Source: Rotaria sp. Silwood1
Lineage: Eukaryota > Rotifera > Eurotatoria > Philodinida > Philodinidae
Direction of reading: 5' to 3'
NCBI GenBank assembly: GCA_905250075.1
Contig: CAJNOP010000172.1
Location: forward strand, 186,001 to 250,000
DNA length: 64,000 nucleotides
Both the position numbers and the translations under genes were made by a program. How positions within the stretch are numbered: position 1 is the stretch's first letter; every line of letters starts with the position of its first letter. The notes under the pieces were generated by a model. That model was not told the DNA's origin and ran no database searches. It was given only the letters and a program-made list of their open reading frames with translations. Shown here in pieces: positions 1 through 11,299 of the stretch.

Positions 1-1519
1 AACCGTAACATTTTAGTTGAAGAAAAAGACATTTCATTACCAGTATGACAATGAATTTTCTATTTACTTCATACATTCCGTGGGCTGAAAAGTTAGGACC
101 TACAAACGATAATTAATTCGGTTTTACAATTAGGAATGTTAGATGAAACCCAATCGATAATAGGTACTGAAGTGCAACACAAAAGAAAATTGAAATCTTT
201 CTCTACATGGAAGGTGACAAACAAGTCAATATGCTATTCTATTAATTTGTTTAACATGCAACTGTTCTGGATGCCATTTCTTGATAATTAGTATCAATCA
301 TTGTTAGATGTGACTAACTATTGCTTATAGAGATGCATCTGTTGTTTGTATCATTTCATTCTGCATATATTCATCATTGGGTTGTAAATAATCATATGAT
401 GAATGCCTATTCTATTTTCAAAGCACTATCTTGCGCTTCAATCATCTGCTATATGTGTTTGATAGGTATACGATTTGAATAGTTGCTCGACATTGATATT
501 ACTTTGTGGTATAATATCAAATGTTGAGCGATGTTGTGTTTTTTCTATTTGTAATGTCACGAAGAACAGATGTTTTGAGAAAGAGAATGAAATGAAGTCG
601 TATGTACTTTTACTCTTCCAATCAATAAGAAATTTGAAACAAGTTCTTCTAATTGTAATAGAGTGAAATATCCATTATCATTTTGACTAATATTTTCTTT
701 GTGATCTACATCAGTCAATTTCGATCGATTCTTCCAATCAATGATGCTTATAAAAGGCTAAAAGATATACGACGCTTTCTCATTTTAGGAAGTAAAACAA
801 TACTCAATAATAACCAAATGACGAAATGAGAGAAGAAGATAACAAACTTTGAAAAAAATATTTCAATGAATGAGTATACGTAATGTTCAAGAAAGGTCGA
901 AAAAACAAGGGAAAATTTGAATGATCATGACCATTTCAAAGTCTTTCTACTTTTAACTGTATAGCTTTGGTGGAACGATGGTTAGGAAACAGGACACCGG
1001 AATCGTTATGTGAAAATCACTTAGTCTTTTCTTCTTCCACGAACTACTTGATATTGGTTGACAGCTTTCTCGAGAACAGAAGAGAGAAAAAAAAATATTG
1101 ATATAATTGAGAGCAAGATATCTCTTGTTGTATATATAATGACCATATCCAAAAAAACACATGCAATCATTTGCATTCACAGATGTGTATATGAATTTTT
1201 CAACAAAAAAGATAAATTCAAAATAGATTTCATAGATTTGTTTTTCAAGTATTAGAGTACCCGTTCGTCGAAGAAAAAGGAAAGTTCGGTCTTTGTTTTT
1301 TATTCAGATAAAATATGATTGGCTTCCACGTGTTATTTGCATTGCATGTTCGTTTTGTTGTTCTTTTTGTGTTTTTCGTTCTTTGTCAAATTAGTGTGTT
1401 GCCAGAATGAAGTAATGCTCAAATAGTATATGTTTTGCAACACGAATGAAGTCCAAAAGTAAGAGTGGATATTATCGTAACTCAAGCAACGTTGATGTTC
1501 TCCTATGGTTAGTTGTCTG
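1..1519. other. Non-coding stretch
   Basis: AT-rich sequence with only short reading frames (up to about 75 codons, on both strands and overlapping each other). None has recognisable domains. I see no supported gene here. Confidence 0.6.
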
Positions 1520-1631
1520 CTAGACAACTTTCTGGTCGAACTTATTCATAATTTATTCGACTATTTTTCGGCTCATGAAATTCGCTTGATGTTTTCCAAT
1601 GTTTATCAATATCTGGATCGTAGGTGGCGGA
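1520..1631 (+). pseudogene. F-box domain fossil
   Basis: Read in the frame starting at 1520, the plus strand gives an F-box-like stretch including ELIHNLFDYFSAHEIRLMFS. It follows the F-box pattern of a hydrophobic start, a helix of the type IFDYLS, then a second helix ending in a short Tyr/Leu stretch. The frame has no start codon in place and breaks off after about 37 residues. The intact F-box genes at 43-50 kb have a similar segment, so this is probably a scattered remnant of the same broad family. F-box proteins normally recruit substrates to SCF ubiquitin ligases; this fragment is presumably non-functional. Confidence 0.45.
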
Positions 1632-2874
1632 ACGTATAGGCTGGGTGAAGCTTAAGTCTTACCCGATTTTGGCTCCTGTAGGCTCAGCCTCAGTCAAATT
1701 ATGAAGTTGAGGCTTGGTCACGCGCCAGCTTAGCTTTATTTTAATGGGCAAATTTTCTCTTAATGTGAAGATTGACACCTCTATTACGCTTGTTTATATG
1801 TTGGGATGGAGAGAATTAAAAAACTGAAGTAATAGTGAACTCACCGACTGTTTTGTCATGGTTTATTAAAACACTTTTTAATTATCTTATTCACACAAAG
1901 TGTTTTGTAAACTAAATGAATCCTAGAGTCATGCGATCAATAAGCACCAAAACTAGCTATATATGAGGGGTCCATCTTCTCTTTTTTGATATAGTCATTT
2001 TTTTAATTTTATTGGATGAAATACACCCATAATAATTATTTAAAATTCAGGAAAAAATATTAACAAAAGAGTCATAGTCAGGAGGAAGTTTATTTTTACA
2101 TGTATTTGATAATCTAGCTCTCTAAGTTTTTGGATGCATTTGAAAAAATAATCCTAACGCTGTGGTAGGATTTTATTATGTTATCCTCGCCAATCACGAT
2201 GTAATTTAGCGTTTATATAAATACTAATCGGATAAAGAATACTTTTTTTGCAGCATTTTAACAGTTCTAAATTTTCGACTATAATCAATAAATTTCACCA
2301 AAACTATCTGCTGGATCAAATCTTGACTGTTTTACGAAAAAAGGTGAAAGGTCAAACAGTAGCTCTTTCAACAGAAGAAACTGCTTTATTGAGTTTACTA
2401 ATTTTTTAACAATATTTCAATACTTTTTCATAATTGTTTTGACAGACCGCGGAGCTAATATTGCTTTTCACTGCTCTACCTGTTTTCTGTTTATATTTCT
2501 GTGATTGTATTTCTGATTCATATGTAATTTTGCTACAGTGCATTTTCGTTGGAGTGTTCTTTCCAGAGTGGGTTCGACTGAAGCTGTGATCGTGGGTATG
2601 GGCCTCCTTTTGAGTCACACTCTCATATTAGCATGCAGATCTGCAACCACATTTCAATGTACTTTCGCAAAAAAATGCATCCTTGGAAATGTTTAAAGGG
2701 TTTCTGAGCTCACAAAACCTTGAAGGCAGTATGCCAACTAAAGACTTTAGAGTTGACTAGACAGGTTTTGACACCTTGAAAGATCTCATGGAAACTTTAT
2801 TAACAGTTCCGAATTGCGATCTGTTTAGAACGACAGGAAGAAAACAACTACAATCAAGCTGGAAATAATCAGCT
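1632..2874. other. Non-coding stretch
   Basis: AT-rich. A GC-richer patch near 1640-1740 contains several short GGCT/AGCC words but no reading frame I can assign. The minus-strand frame at 2406-2618 has no recognisable domain and was not called. Confidence 0.5.
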
Positions 2875-3345
2875 TTTTATCATACAACTTACTATTTGTG
2901 CTGTATCGATATGAACCTAAAACCAAAAACAAACAAAATATTAATATTGTATTCACAATGCGTAACTAGCCATTTCTATCATATCGATATCATCCTGAAA
3001 ATCAAAAACATATTGTATTCATTTTTTGTGAAAAACAAATTAAATAGTCACTTTCTATGTGTCATATGTAACTCACTGCTTCTGTCATATTGATATGACT
3101 CTTAACATAAAAAAAGAAAGGAAATATTAGTTTTGTATTCATTATATGTAACTTACTGTTTCTCTCGTATCGATTGACATCCAAACATTAAAAAAATGAA
3201 TGAAATAGTCATGTTTTATTCGTTATATGTAGCTTACCTTTTTTACCATATTGATATCAAATTACTAATAAAGAAGAACATTTTTTTTAATTTTTTCTAC
3301 AGAACTTATCATCTTTACATCTTATCGATATAAGCCTAACCAAGA
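2875..3345. repeat. Degenerate minisatellite, about 80-bp unit, six copies
   Basis: A phrase of the form 'ATATGTAACTTACTGTTTCT' followed by a TATCGATA-like core and an A-rich tail recurs at about 2879, 2958, 3064, 3145, 3222 and 3300. Spacings are roughly 79, 106, 81, 77 and 78 bp. Copies differ at many positions, so the array is old. Short frames through it arise because the unit lacks stop codons in some registers. Confidence 0.7.
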
Positions 3346-4877
3346 GAATTTTGCCAGAAATGTTTTACGTGATGGGAAACCTTTCCAAAAACCTCTGAAG
3401 ATTGCGAATGTTTTTCGAACAACTTAACGTTTTTCAAGAAACGGATTTTTTAAAGAATAGCCTCTACATACCTCATATACACATCCACACCCATCATTTA
3501 TACTGCTTTATTTGTTTAGGCTATATACTATAAAAAGAACAATTGGTCACAATCGTAACAGTCGAAAATGAAAGATTTGAATCTGAATTCTCGATATAAT
3601 TGCGCCATCCCACTTCGAAACAAACAATATACCAGTTTCAATTTTACTGTATTTGGATGACTTTCGTTCATTAACAACTTGATAGTTTGTGTTTAAACGT
3701 CCAGAAACCAATTATTTTCATTAATATGGATGATAAAAATCTATTAAAAGCGTTTTTTCCTCAAATTTTAAATCTGATCGAAGCTGATTTAGAACAGTGC
3801 CGTTATGAACAACTTTTAATCACACTAGAATTGATCATAATTGGATTCTTTAGACTCTTTTTCGTTTAATCTAAGGTTATCGTCGAACAAAAAAATTGAA
3901 TAGATCTCTTCCCACGTAATACAAGATTTACATTAAAAAAAAGATTATGAGCTAGAAGAATCGAGAATACAATCTACTATAATTATCTTATGTATGAAGG
4001 ATGAACTCCTTCGGAATCAAATAAAAAATGGTATCTCGTTGTGGACGAGTCTTCATAAAACCGATATGACTCACATCATAAATAGGATCGATTTTTCCGG
4101 AGCGTAGATATTTTGTTTTTGTGATCCCCATCTCGTCTCTTGTAAGATAACGAAACCAGTGAGAATGATATTAGGAAGAATTTATGGGTAACTGGTCATA
4201 TTCTTGTCGAACATTATCTTGTGTTTTATTCATACTTTTAACTTTATTATTGCTTTGTAATACATAACTAGAAGGCGTGTATTAGCTAAACTAGAAGACA
4301 ATGTATCAGAATAAATTAACTATAGAGGGTTTTGAGTTTTAATGCATTGGTTTGATAAAATCCATAAGCTGACGGTGTATGCAAAGTTGAATAAAGTTTT
4401 GTTTTAAATGCAGTACACACAGTTGAAAATACCTGAACCAATCGTGTTTCAATGATTTGACTGTGGCAATGCGATCAAAAAAGCATTATGAAACGCGGAT
4501 GACTACGTATTTTTTTTCAAACTCTCTGTATCTAGTTGAAAGTTTGCGAGTTTTGGAGATTTTAAATGTATTGGTGCAGTTTTAACACAATTAACTGCTT
4601 CTTGCTGAACTCGTGTAAACCTGATTGAAGTATGAAAGATAGATTACTGTTAAAATAGAGATACTCAAACATTTTTGATAGTATATAAGACATCAAAGGA
4701 AAGGCAATTTCACACTGTTGAAACGTATTATTTGGGTGAATTTGAATACTTGGATAGAGCAAAGTCTTTTAAATGGTAACCGTTTTGTGAGAAAACAAGG
4801 TAACTAGTGAAAATAAGAATATATACACAGGATTAAATGAAAAATGATAAATAATCTATTCTGTACAATTCAACAGG
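3346..4877. other. Non-coding stretch
   Basis: AT-rich. It holds small frames only (3687-3869 plus, 4562-4762 minus) with no known domain. It separates the minisatellite from the 3' end of the minus-strand hydrolase-synthetase gene. Confidence 0.5.
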
Positions 4878-7096
4878 TTAGTAGATACATGTATATTGTT
4901 CGCAGAGTGCTTTGTCAGTGAGTTCACTGGTTATTTTTAATTCATGTTTTTTCATGGCGAAATACGTATCGATCAATGGCTTCGGCAACTCTTTCATAAG
5001 ATCGCTGTCGTTCGACAGCCTTTCAAGAGCATCGGAGAGACTCGACGGTAAGGTATTGATGTTGCGCATCTCTCTTTCATTATTGCTTAGTTCATGGGGA
5101 TCCGTATCGGTTATTGCCTTCAGATTCATATTTTGCTGAATGCCCAATCGTCCGGCTATGAGTATGGCAGCCATACTTAGATGTGGGCTAGCCGTAGCAT
5201 CTAACGGACGAAACTCAACGTTGTATTGATCAGCAATTGATCGATTGCTAAGACTCACAGTAGGAGAGATACGCAAGGAAGCTTCACGATTGCGATAACC
5301 CAGGCAAGCATAGGCTGCACTCCAGTGATGTGGCTTCAATCGCATGTAAGAAACTGGTGTAGGTGCAGTAAGTGCACAGAGTGCCGGTAAATGATTGAGT
5401 ATGCCAGCTGTCCAATGCTCGCCCAGTTCCGACAGGTCATAGCGGCGTCCTTTTTGATAGAGTAATGGTTGTCCATCAAGACCTTGAACACTCAAATGTA
5501 AATGAACACCATTGGTTATGGCTCCGACATATGGCTGTGGTGAAAAACTAGCGTGCATATTCATTTGTCGAGCAATGTCTCGGGTGATCTCACGGACATT
5601 AACCGCACGATCTGCAGCGGCAACACCTTCAGTAGATCGGCAGGTGATTTCGTACTGGCTTCGACCATATTCGGGAAGAAACATTTCTGGTTCAACACCC
5701 GCAGATTGAAGAGCAGCAACTAACCATCCACCAAAATCAGCCATATGACGATGAGCTCGCAAAGAGAATGCTGGTAAATCACTCATACATTGTCGTCCGT
5801 TCAATATGAATTCATGTTCGAATGCAGCTATAATTCGCATACCAAGCATTTCACGATAACGTTGGATTTCTTGACGAAGAAGCTCACGTGGACAACCAAG
5901 CCAAGCTTTACCATCAGTTTCGATAATGTCGCAATGGATAATGTCAAACATCGGTGCTTTTGGATCTGGTCCATTACTGATTTGAACTCGGCTTTCACGA
6001 TCTGGTAATAAACGTAGATCACCATGTGAACCCCACGGATTCGAATCAGCAATAACGTCCTGTGGTGTCAGAGCACTGTTAGCTGGTACCCAACCACATC
6101 CACTATCCCAATACTCATTGATAGCTTCTGTGGGAAATGTCCGACCACGTGTAATACCAGTCAGATCCGTTGTAACTAGCATTGTCAGTGCGGTTGGTTG
6201 AAGATATGAACAAGCATATGATGATAAATTCTTTTGTTGCTCATTAACAGCTAATTTCATCGAGAAATCGCTGTTATTACTATTATTACTACCTACAAAA
6301 TAATAGATAAATAGAATTCCAGCTCATATAACGCTCGTCTATGTTTGACTAGAGGAGGTTTCTTTCTTCTACAAAAAGTTTATCAGTGTCGAGTGATGCA
6401 TCGACCTAAGAAATGCAATACTAATATATCATAGAAGAATCTGTGATATGTCTCATAAATTTTCACAAAACAATCATGCAGTACAATACCTTGAATCTCT
6501 TGAATAAATTCATCGGTGGTCATAATACGACAGTAGCCACCAAAAGCGCGCAATGCATTTTCGTGACGCTCTTGAGTATGAGTTGTACAGGCATCTGCTA
6601 TGCAAATCACTTGATAACCTTTGTCGGCAGCGTCACGTACAGCCATGTCAACACATTGATCTGTTAAGAAACCCATGACCACAAGAAACTCTACACCAAG
6701 ATTTCTCAATATATAGTCGATATTTGTAGAATTGAACACACCAGAACTTGTCTTCTTCAGCCAGATATCGTCTTCAGCTGGAGCCACAGCACTTATGACA
6801 TCAGCTTCAGGTGACCCTTTTGGAATAAAAATATTTGATAGCTTATGATCCAAACTTCGATCTCGACCATTCCGAGTGAGACTTTCTATAGTAGTATACA
6901 TGATTTCCATACCCAATGGACGTACGACTTTAATAATATGAACCATATTTGGTATGCAAGTTTCAGTTATTTGCTGATAGTACCAAGGTGTGTTTTGTCG
7001 ATGTTCAATACTGATCTCACTATTTTGTACGTCAACCAACAATACAGCAGTTTTGTTAGGAATTATCGCTGTCAGTCTTGTTTGATACACAGTCAT
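4878..7096 (-). CDS. Isochorismatase-like hydrolase fused to glutamine-synthetase-like enzyme (spliced)
   Basis: Two exons on the minus strand, 7096-6490 and 6292-4878, give 673 residues if translation starts at the Met at 7096; a Met at 7120 adds eight residues. Exon 1 encodes an isochorismatase-family cysteine hydrolase. Its triad reads as Asp22 (LLVDVQN), Lys115 (KKTSSGVF) and Cys148 (LTDQC). Exon 2 encodes a type I glutamine-synthetase fold: the GDLRLLPD segment, the EHEF metal site, HLHLS, the RNREASLRI region and VEFRPLD near the end. This resembles the bacterial gamma-glutamyl ligase branch (PuuA, IpuC, FluG C-terminal domain) more than housekeeping glutamine synthetase. The domains are joined by a Ser/Asn linker (SNNSNNSDFS). 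The GT...AG intron keeps phase 1, and its read-through hits a stop at 6383. Inference: the hydrolase releases an amine or ammonia and the ligase handles gamma-glutamyl transfer; the substrate is unknown. Two separate genes 122 bp apart remain possible. The bacterial flavour suggests horizontal origin. Confidence 0.75.
6293..6489 (-). other. Intron at the hydrolase/synthetase junction
   Basis: The donor is CAAG|GTATTG, with the exon ending at 6490. The acceptor is a T-rich tract ending TTTTGTAG, with the next exon starting at 6292. The 197-bp intron splits a Gly codon (G|GT). It is the only intron seen in the gene and lies exactly between the two domains. Confidence 0.65.
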
Positions 7097-7120
7097 TCTA
7101 AAATTCAGAGCAAAATCCAA

Positions 7121-7995
7121 TTTACTACTATCCAGAAATTTATTTCAAATGACAAGATATAAAATGACTTTTCATCTTCATCACATAAGTTACCTTAAAG
7201 AAACAGAGTGAGTTAAAAACTGCAATTTATTGGTCTTCCCTAAAATCTATCGACGTAGAAACAAGACACTGCTATGGATTGTGCCAATATCAGTCCTCTG
7301 TATATAGTAACACCAAAAAAATTACACTAGTCAAATACTCGCTATCGAGCAGAACATATAATTATCTGACTCGTGCGTCGTTGGTTAATATCCACATTTC
7401 TGTTTTTCTTCCACATGATGTATATCCTAGTAAAACCAGAAATAGGATAAGTGTTTTTTTTCTTGTTCTATTTAGGTCGTACAAACAAGCATGTAACTCT
7501 TCATCGAATCAATGCTTACCACAATGCACTTAACAAAAATGTTTTATATCAAACGTGGATTGGAAGATCGTTTTTCTCTCCGACGATGAATGTTACAAGT
7601 GACACCAAGCTCATCCTCAAAACAAAGTTTTTGTACAAAATCCTCCTGCGACAATTATACCTCAGCACCCGTTTATTAAAATGTAAATATATATCTTGAG
7701 ATTTTCATGTTATATCACGTATTCAAAAAAAAATGAGCATGTAAATGAGTTTTTTTAAGTATAAATAATGCTTTATATATAGAGGGAATTTTCGGTTTTC
7801 TATCAATCATTTTCAGTCATTTAGATTTTTGATGAAAAATCAATACGAAAAACATGAACAAGATAGAAAAGCAACACTAAAACACAAAAAAACGAATATG
7901 TTGATCATGTAAAGCTAAAAGAACGAAATAGAGAACAGTATGTGACATATGTGTATATACATATATGTGATGATTTCAGATATAATAGACACTGT
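7121..7995. other. Non-coding stretch
   Basis: It includes the 5' flank of the minus-strand fusion gene. A T-rich tract ending TTTTAG just before the Met at 7096 could be the acceptor of a 5'-UTR intron. The plus-strand frames at 7279-7699 have no recognisable domain. Confidence 0.45.
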
Positions 7996-9726
7996 TTAAG
8001 AGGCATTGCACGTAAGCCACGACCAATTCAAGCAGACCCTTGCTCAATCGATATCACCGATTTGGCTGATATTTTTACATTAGGTAGGCCTAAGAGTCTT
8101 AGGAAGAAACTGAAAATTTCAGCTCAAACGGATGAGCCATTTTGGAGATATAGACAATACAAGTATGAAGGGGTAGGTCCCATTTGGAGTACTTTATAGT
8201 GCAATACTTTCCAGTAAATCTCTATTTTCTAAACAACAACAAGAGTTATAACCGAGATTTTTTTATCATAAATACTATCGACGATGGGCTATATTTTTAT
8301 GGTAATAAAAGTATCTCACCGCTGTATCATTTTTGCCTGGCATTATATACCATTTTCAGAAAACATCTTTACGTAGATACTGCAAGTTGGTCGATTCAGC
8401 GCGCTAGAATAAATCGAGAGTAGTCTCAGCTGAAAGAGCACATCAAACTGCATCGACTGACGTTTTCAAAATTTTGTGGAATTGAACTTTGGTAGCAAAA
8501 AGTTTTTGAACAAGACTGGAAAGGCCGAATTCGGGCTCCGACTCTCGCTATAAAGATTGACGATTTATTTTCAAATATTCAATTTAAGTGTTTCAAATGA
8601 AAGCCCATGTTGAGAAACCTCTAAATCTAAAATTTTAGCTCATTTAAACATGTCTGTGAAAAATGGTGAAGGAGTTACTTTTTAAAATTTTATAGGGTAA
8701 TATATGTAGTCCATCTAATCTTTCTAATAGTCGTATTTCAGTTAAAGTGCAACCAAAAGATCTGAAATTTTCATCATAAACTATTCTTATCGAGTCCTTA
8801 ATATACACAAAGTTCCAGGTCAAAATTCGAATTTTCATTTTTTTCGAATTATCTATAGGAAATTGCCGTGGTCCCCCTCAGGATCATGAAAAAAATGAAA
8901 ATTCGAGTTTTGACCTGAAACTTTGTGTATGTTAAGGACTCGATAAGAATAGTTTATGATGAAAATTTCAGATCTTTTGGTTGCACTTTAACTGAAATAC
9001 GACTATTAGAAAGATTAGATGGACTACATATATTACCCTATAAAATATTAAAAAGTAACTCCTTCACCATTTTTCACAGACATGTTTAAATGAGCTGAAA
9101 TTTTGAATTTAGAGGTTTCTCGACACGGGCTTTCAACTGAAATCCTTACATCGTATATTTGAGAATGAATCATCAACCTTCATAATCAAAGTCGGGGCCC
9201 AAATTTGGCCTTTCTAGTCTTGTTCAAAAAATTTTTGCTACCAAAATTCATTTCCACAAATTTTTGAAAACGTCAGTCGATGCAGTTTGATGTGCTCTTT
9301 CAGATGAGATAGCTCTTGATTTACTCTAGCGCGCTGATCCGACCAATTTGCCATATATACGTGAATATGCTTTCCGGATATGGTATATAACACTAGCCCA
9401 AAATTATTAGATGATAAGACACTTTCAATACCATGAAAAGATAGCTCATCATCGATAGTATTTATGGTAAAAAAATTTCTGTTATAACTCTTGTTGTTGT
9501 TTAGAAAATAGAGATTTACTGGAAGGTATTGCACTATAAAGTACTCCAAATGGGACCTACCCCGTCATACTTGTATCGTCTATATCTCCAAAACGGCTCA
9601 TCCGTTTGAGCTGAAATTTTCAGCTTCTTCCTAACTTTGTTAGGGCTACCTACTGTAAAAATATCAGCCAAATCGGTGAGATCGATTGAGCAACGTTGGT
9701 CGTCGCTTACGTGCAATGCCTCTTAA
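7996..9726. mobile_element. TTAA-flanked foldback (long inverted repeat) element
   Basis: Two arms of about 850 bp (about 8000-8847 and about 8887-9722) are inverted copies with scattered mismatches, around a spacer of about 40 bp. The outer ends are GAGGCATTGCACGTAAG in both orientations. Each is directly flanked by TTAA (7996-7999 and 9723-9726), the target duplication used by piggyBac-type elements. Both arms carry matching short frames (7942-8199 plus, 9534-9716 minus and others), but these are mirror copies with no transposase motif. I read it as a non-autonomous piggyBac-like foldback element, old enough for the arms to have diverged by roughly a tenth. Confidence 0.75.
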
Positions 9727-11299
9727 GGGCTGTTATCCTAATATTTTATTAGTATAATCAAAATAGCAACTATACTGTATTTTTCTCGTTTCTGATATAC
9801 TATTTCATAGCATAGAAGAACCTTGAAAACTACAGTAAACACAATAACAGAAAAATACATAGTGTAAAGACAAATTCAGAGAACAACAAAGGTTAAGTTA
9901 CAATTATGGATAACACTATGTATGAGAGAAGAACAAACTAATAATGGCATTTCAGAGTACACATGAGAGAAGAAAGAGATGAGAGCACATAAAAGTATGG
10001 ATAGATAACAGACATAAAAAGACATCGCGGTCATTTTAATTGAAGATAAGTAACAAGTTACACGTTAGGTTTTGTTGTTACAATGTAGATACATGTATAT
10101 CATATCATGAAGATATTAAGATACAGAGTACAAGTACTTGAACGTTCAGTGATTCTTCGTTTCATTTTATGCTTTTCATTTAAGTATCATGGCTATACCT
10201 TACGAAACCTGAGCCTTAGTGTGGTTTTTGCAAACATACATATTTATTGATGATATGTACTATTTTCAGCTAATTATATGAATTTTATTCAGAAAAATGC
10301 TTGATATATTTACCAAAAAAAAGTGAGTTTGTTAAGATAATTTTAAGCACCAAGGAAACAGAATGATGGTTTTGAAGAATTTTGCAAGTGAAGAATCATA
10401 CTCAAATACCATTATACTTGAATAATACAAAACTCAGTAGGAAAACCGTCAAAACAAGTATAATACATGATGGATGTGGGTTTATTTTTCGTCCTAACCT
10501 ACATTTACACTCACACCCTCTGAAGCAAGCTTCTATGTGAATCACTGCCAGAAATACTCTACTACTTTTTTAATTCGTATAGCGAAATATCAGTATTTTG
10601 AGGCTTGTGGACAAATGGTTTGGCCTGCAGGAAATATGATTATGTCATTGGATGGATCTTCTTAGATTATGCGAAATTGGTATAACTTGAATTCGTTGTC
10701 AACTTCACTTACGTGTAACGCGGATGCATTCGTTTTAATCATATGAACGGCATTTTATTGACAAGAAAAATGATTATAGATAGTTCTGTATAAATGCGTT
10801 CTAACGTTTTCTGTTTGAATTAAAAACAAGAAGAAACACTCACTCTACTCTCAATTAGAAGAGATTGTCACTAACTATTCAAACTTCAGTAAGAAGGGTA
10901 GGAATAAGAATGAGATTGTTTGACAATGGAAGGAGAAATCAAAGGAAAAAAAGACCAAGACAGAAAATGAAGAAATGTAACCAATTTTTGGAAATTGCTT
11001 TTTTTGACTAAATAGCTTTTTGATATTTTAGTTTCTCATCATCACATAAGCAATACCAACGATGTTTCATTGGACTTGGTAGACATACAGTTCAAGCACA
11101 CTATAGTTAAAACTGATCTGTGAGAAAGATTACAAAATATCGTGTTTTCAGCTCTTGACCGAACAAGCTAGAACGAGTGTATACATACAAAACAATCAAA
11201 TTATATTTTATTGTATATTAAAAGATTTGCAATTATTTTATTTTAATTTAAATAATATGTGAGAAAAATATTAAAGTTAAAGAAATAAGTTAATGTCAG
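9727..11299. other. Non-coding stretch with a GT-rich/CA-rich pair
   Basis: No coding feature is seen. At 10471-10520 a GGATGTGGGTTT word is followed 30 bp later by a TTACACTCACACCC word, one of the dispersed GT-rich pairs described under findings. A minus-strand AATAAA near 11237-11242 could serve the channel gene that ends at 11300. Confidence 0.5.

Noticed and set aside
2875..3345. CRISPR-like array
   Set aside because: Units are degenerate tandem copies without unique spacers, and the genome is eukaryotic.
5790..6052. Open frames of 72-74 codons on both strands inside the synthetase domain
   Set aside because: Shadows of the real minus-strand coding exon; no domain and no splice support.
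7942..8199. 85-codon frame in the left arm of the foldback, with a similar frame in the right arm
   Set aside because: The two are mirror images from the inverted repeat, so their agreement is not evidence of coding. No transposase motif.
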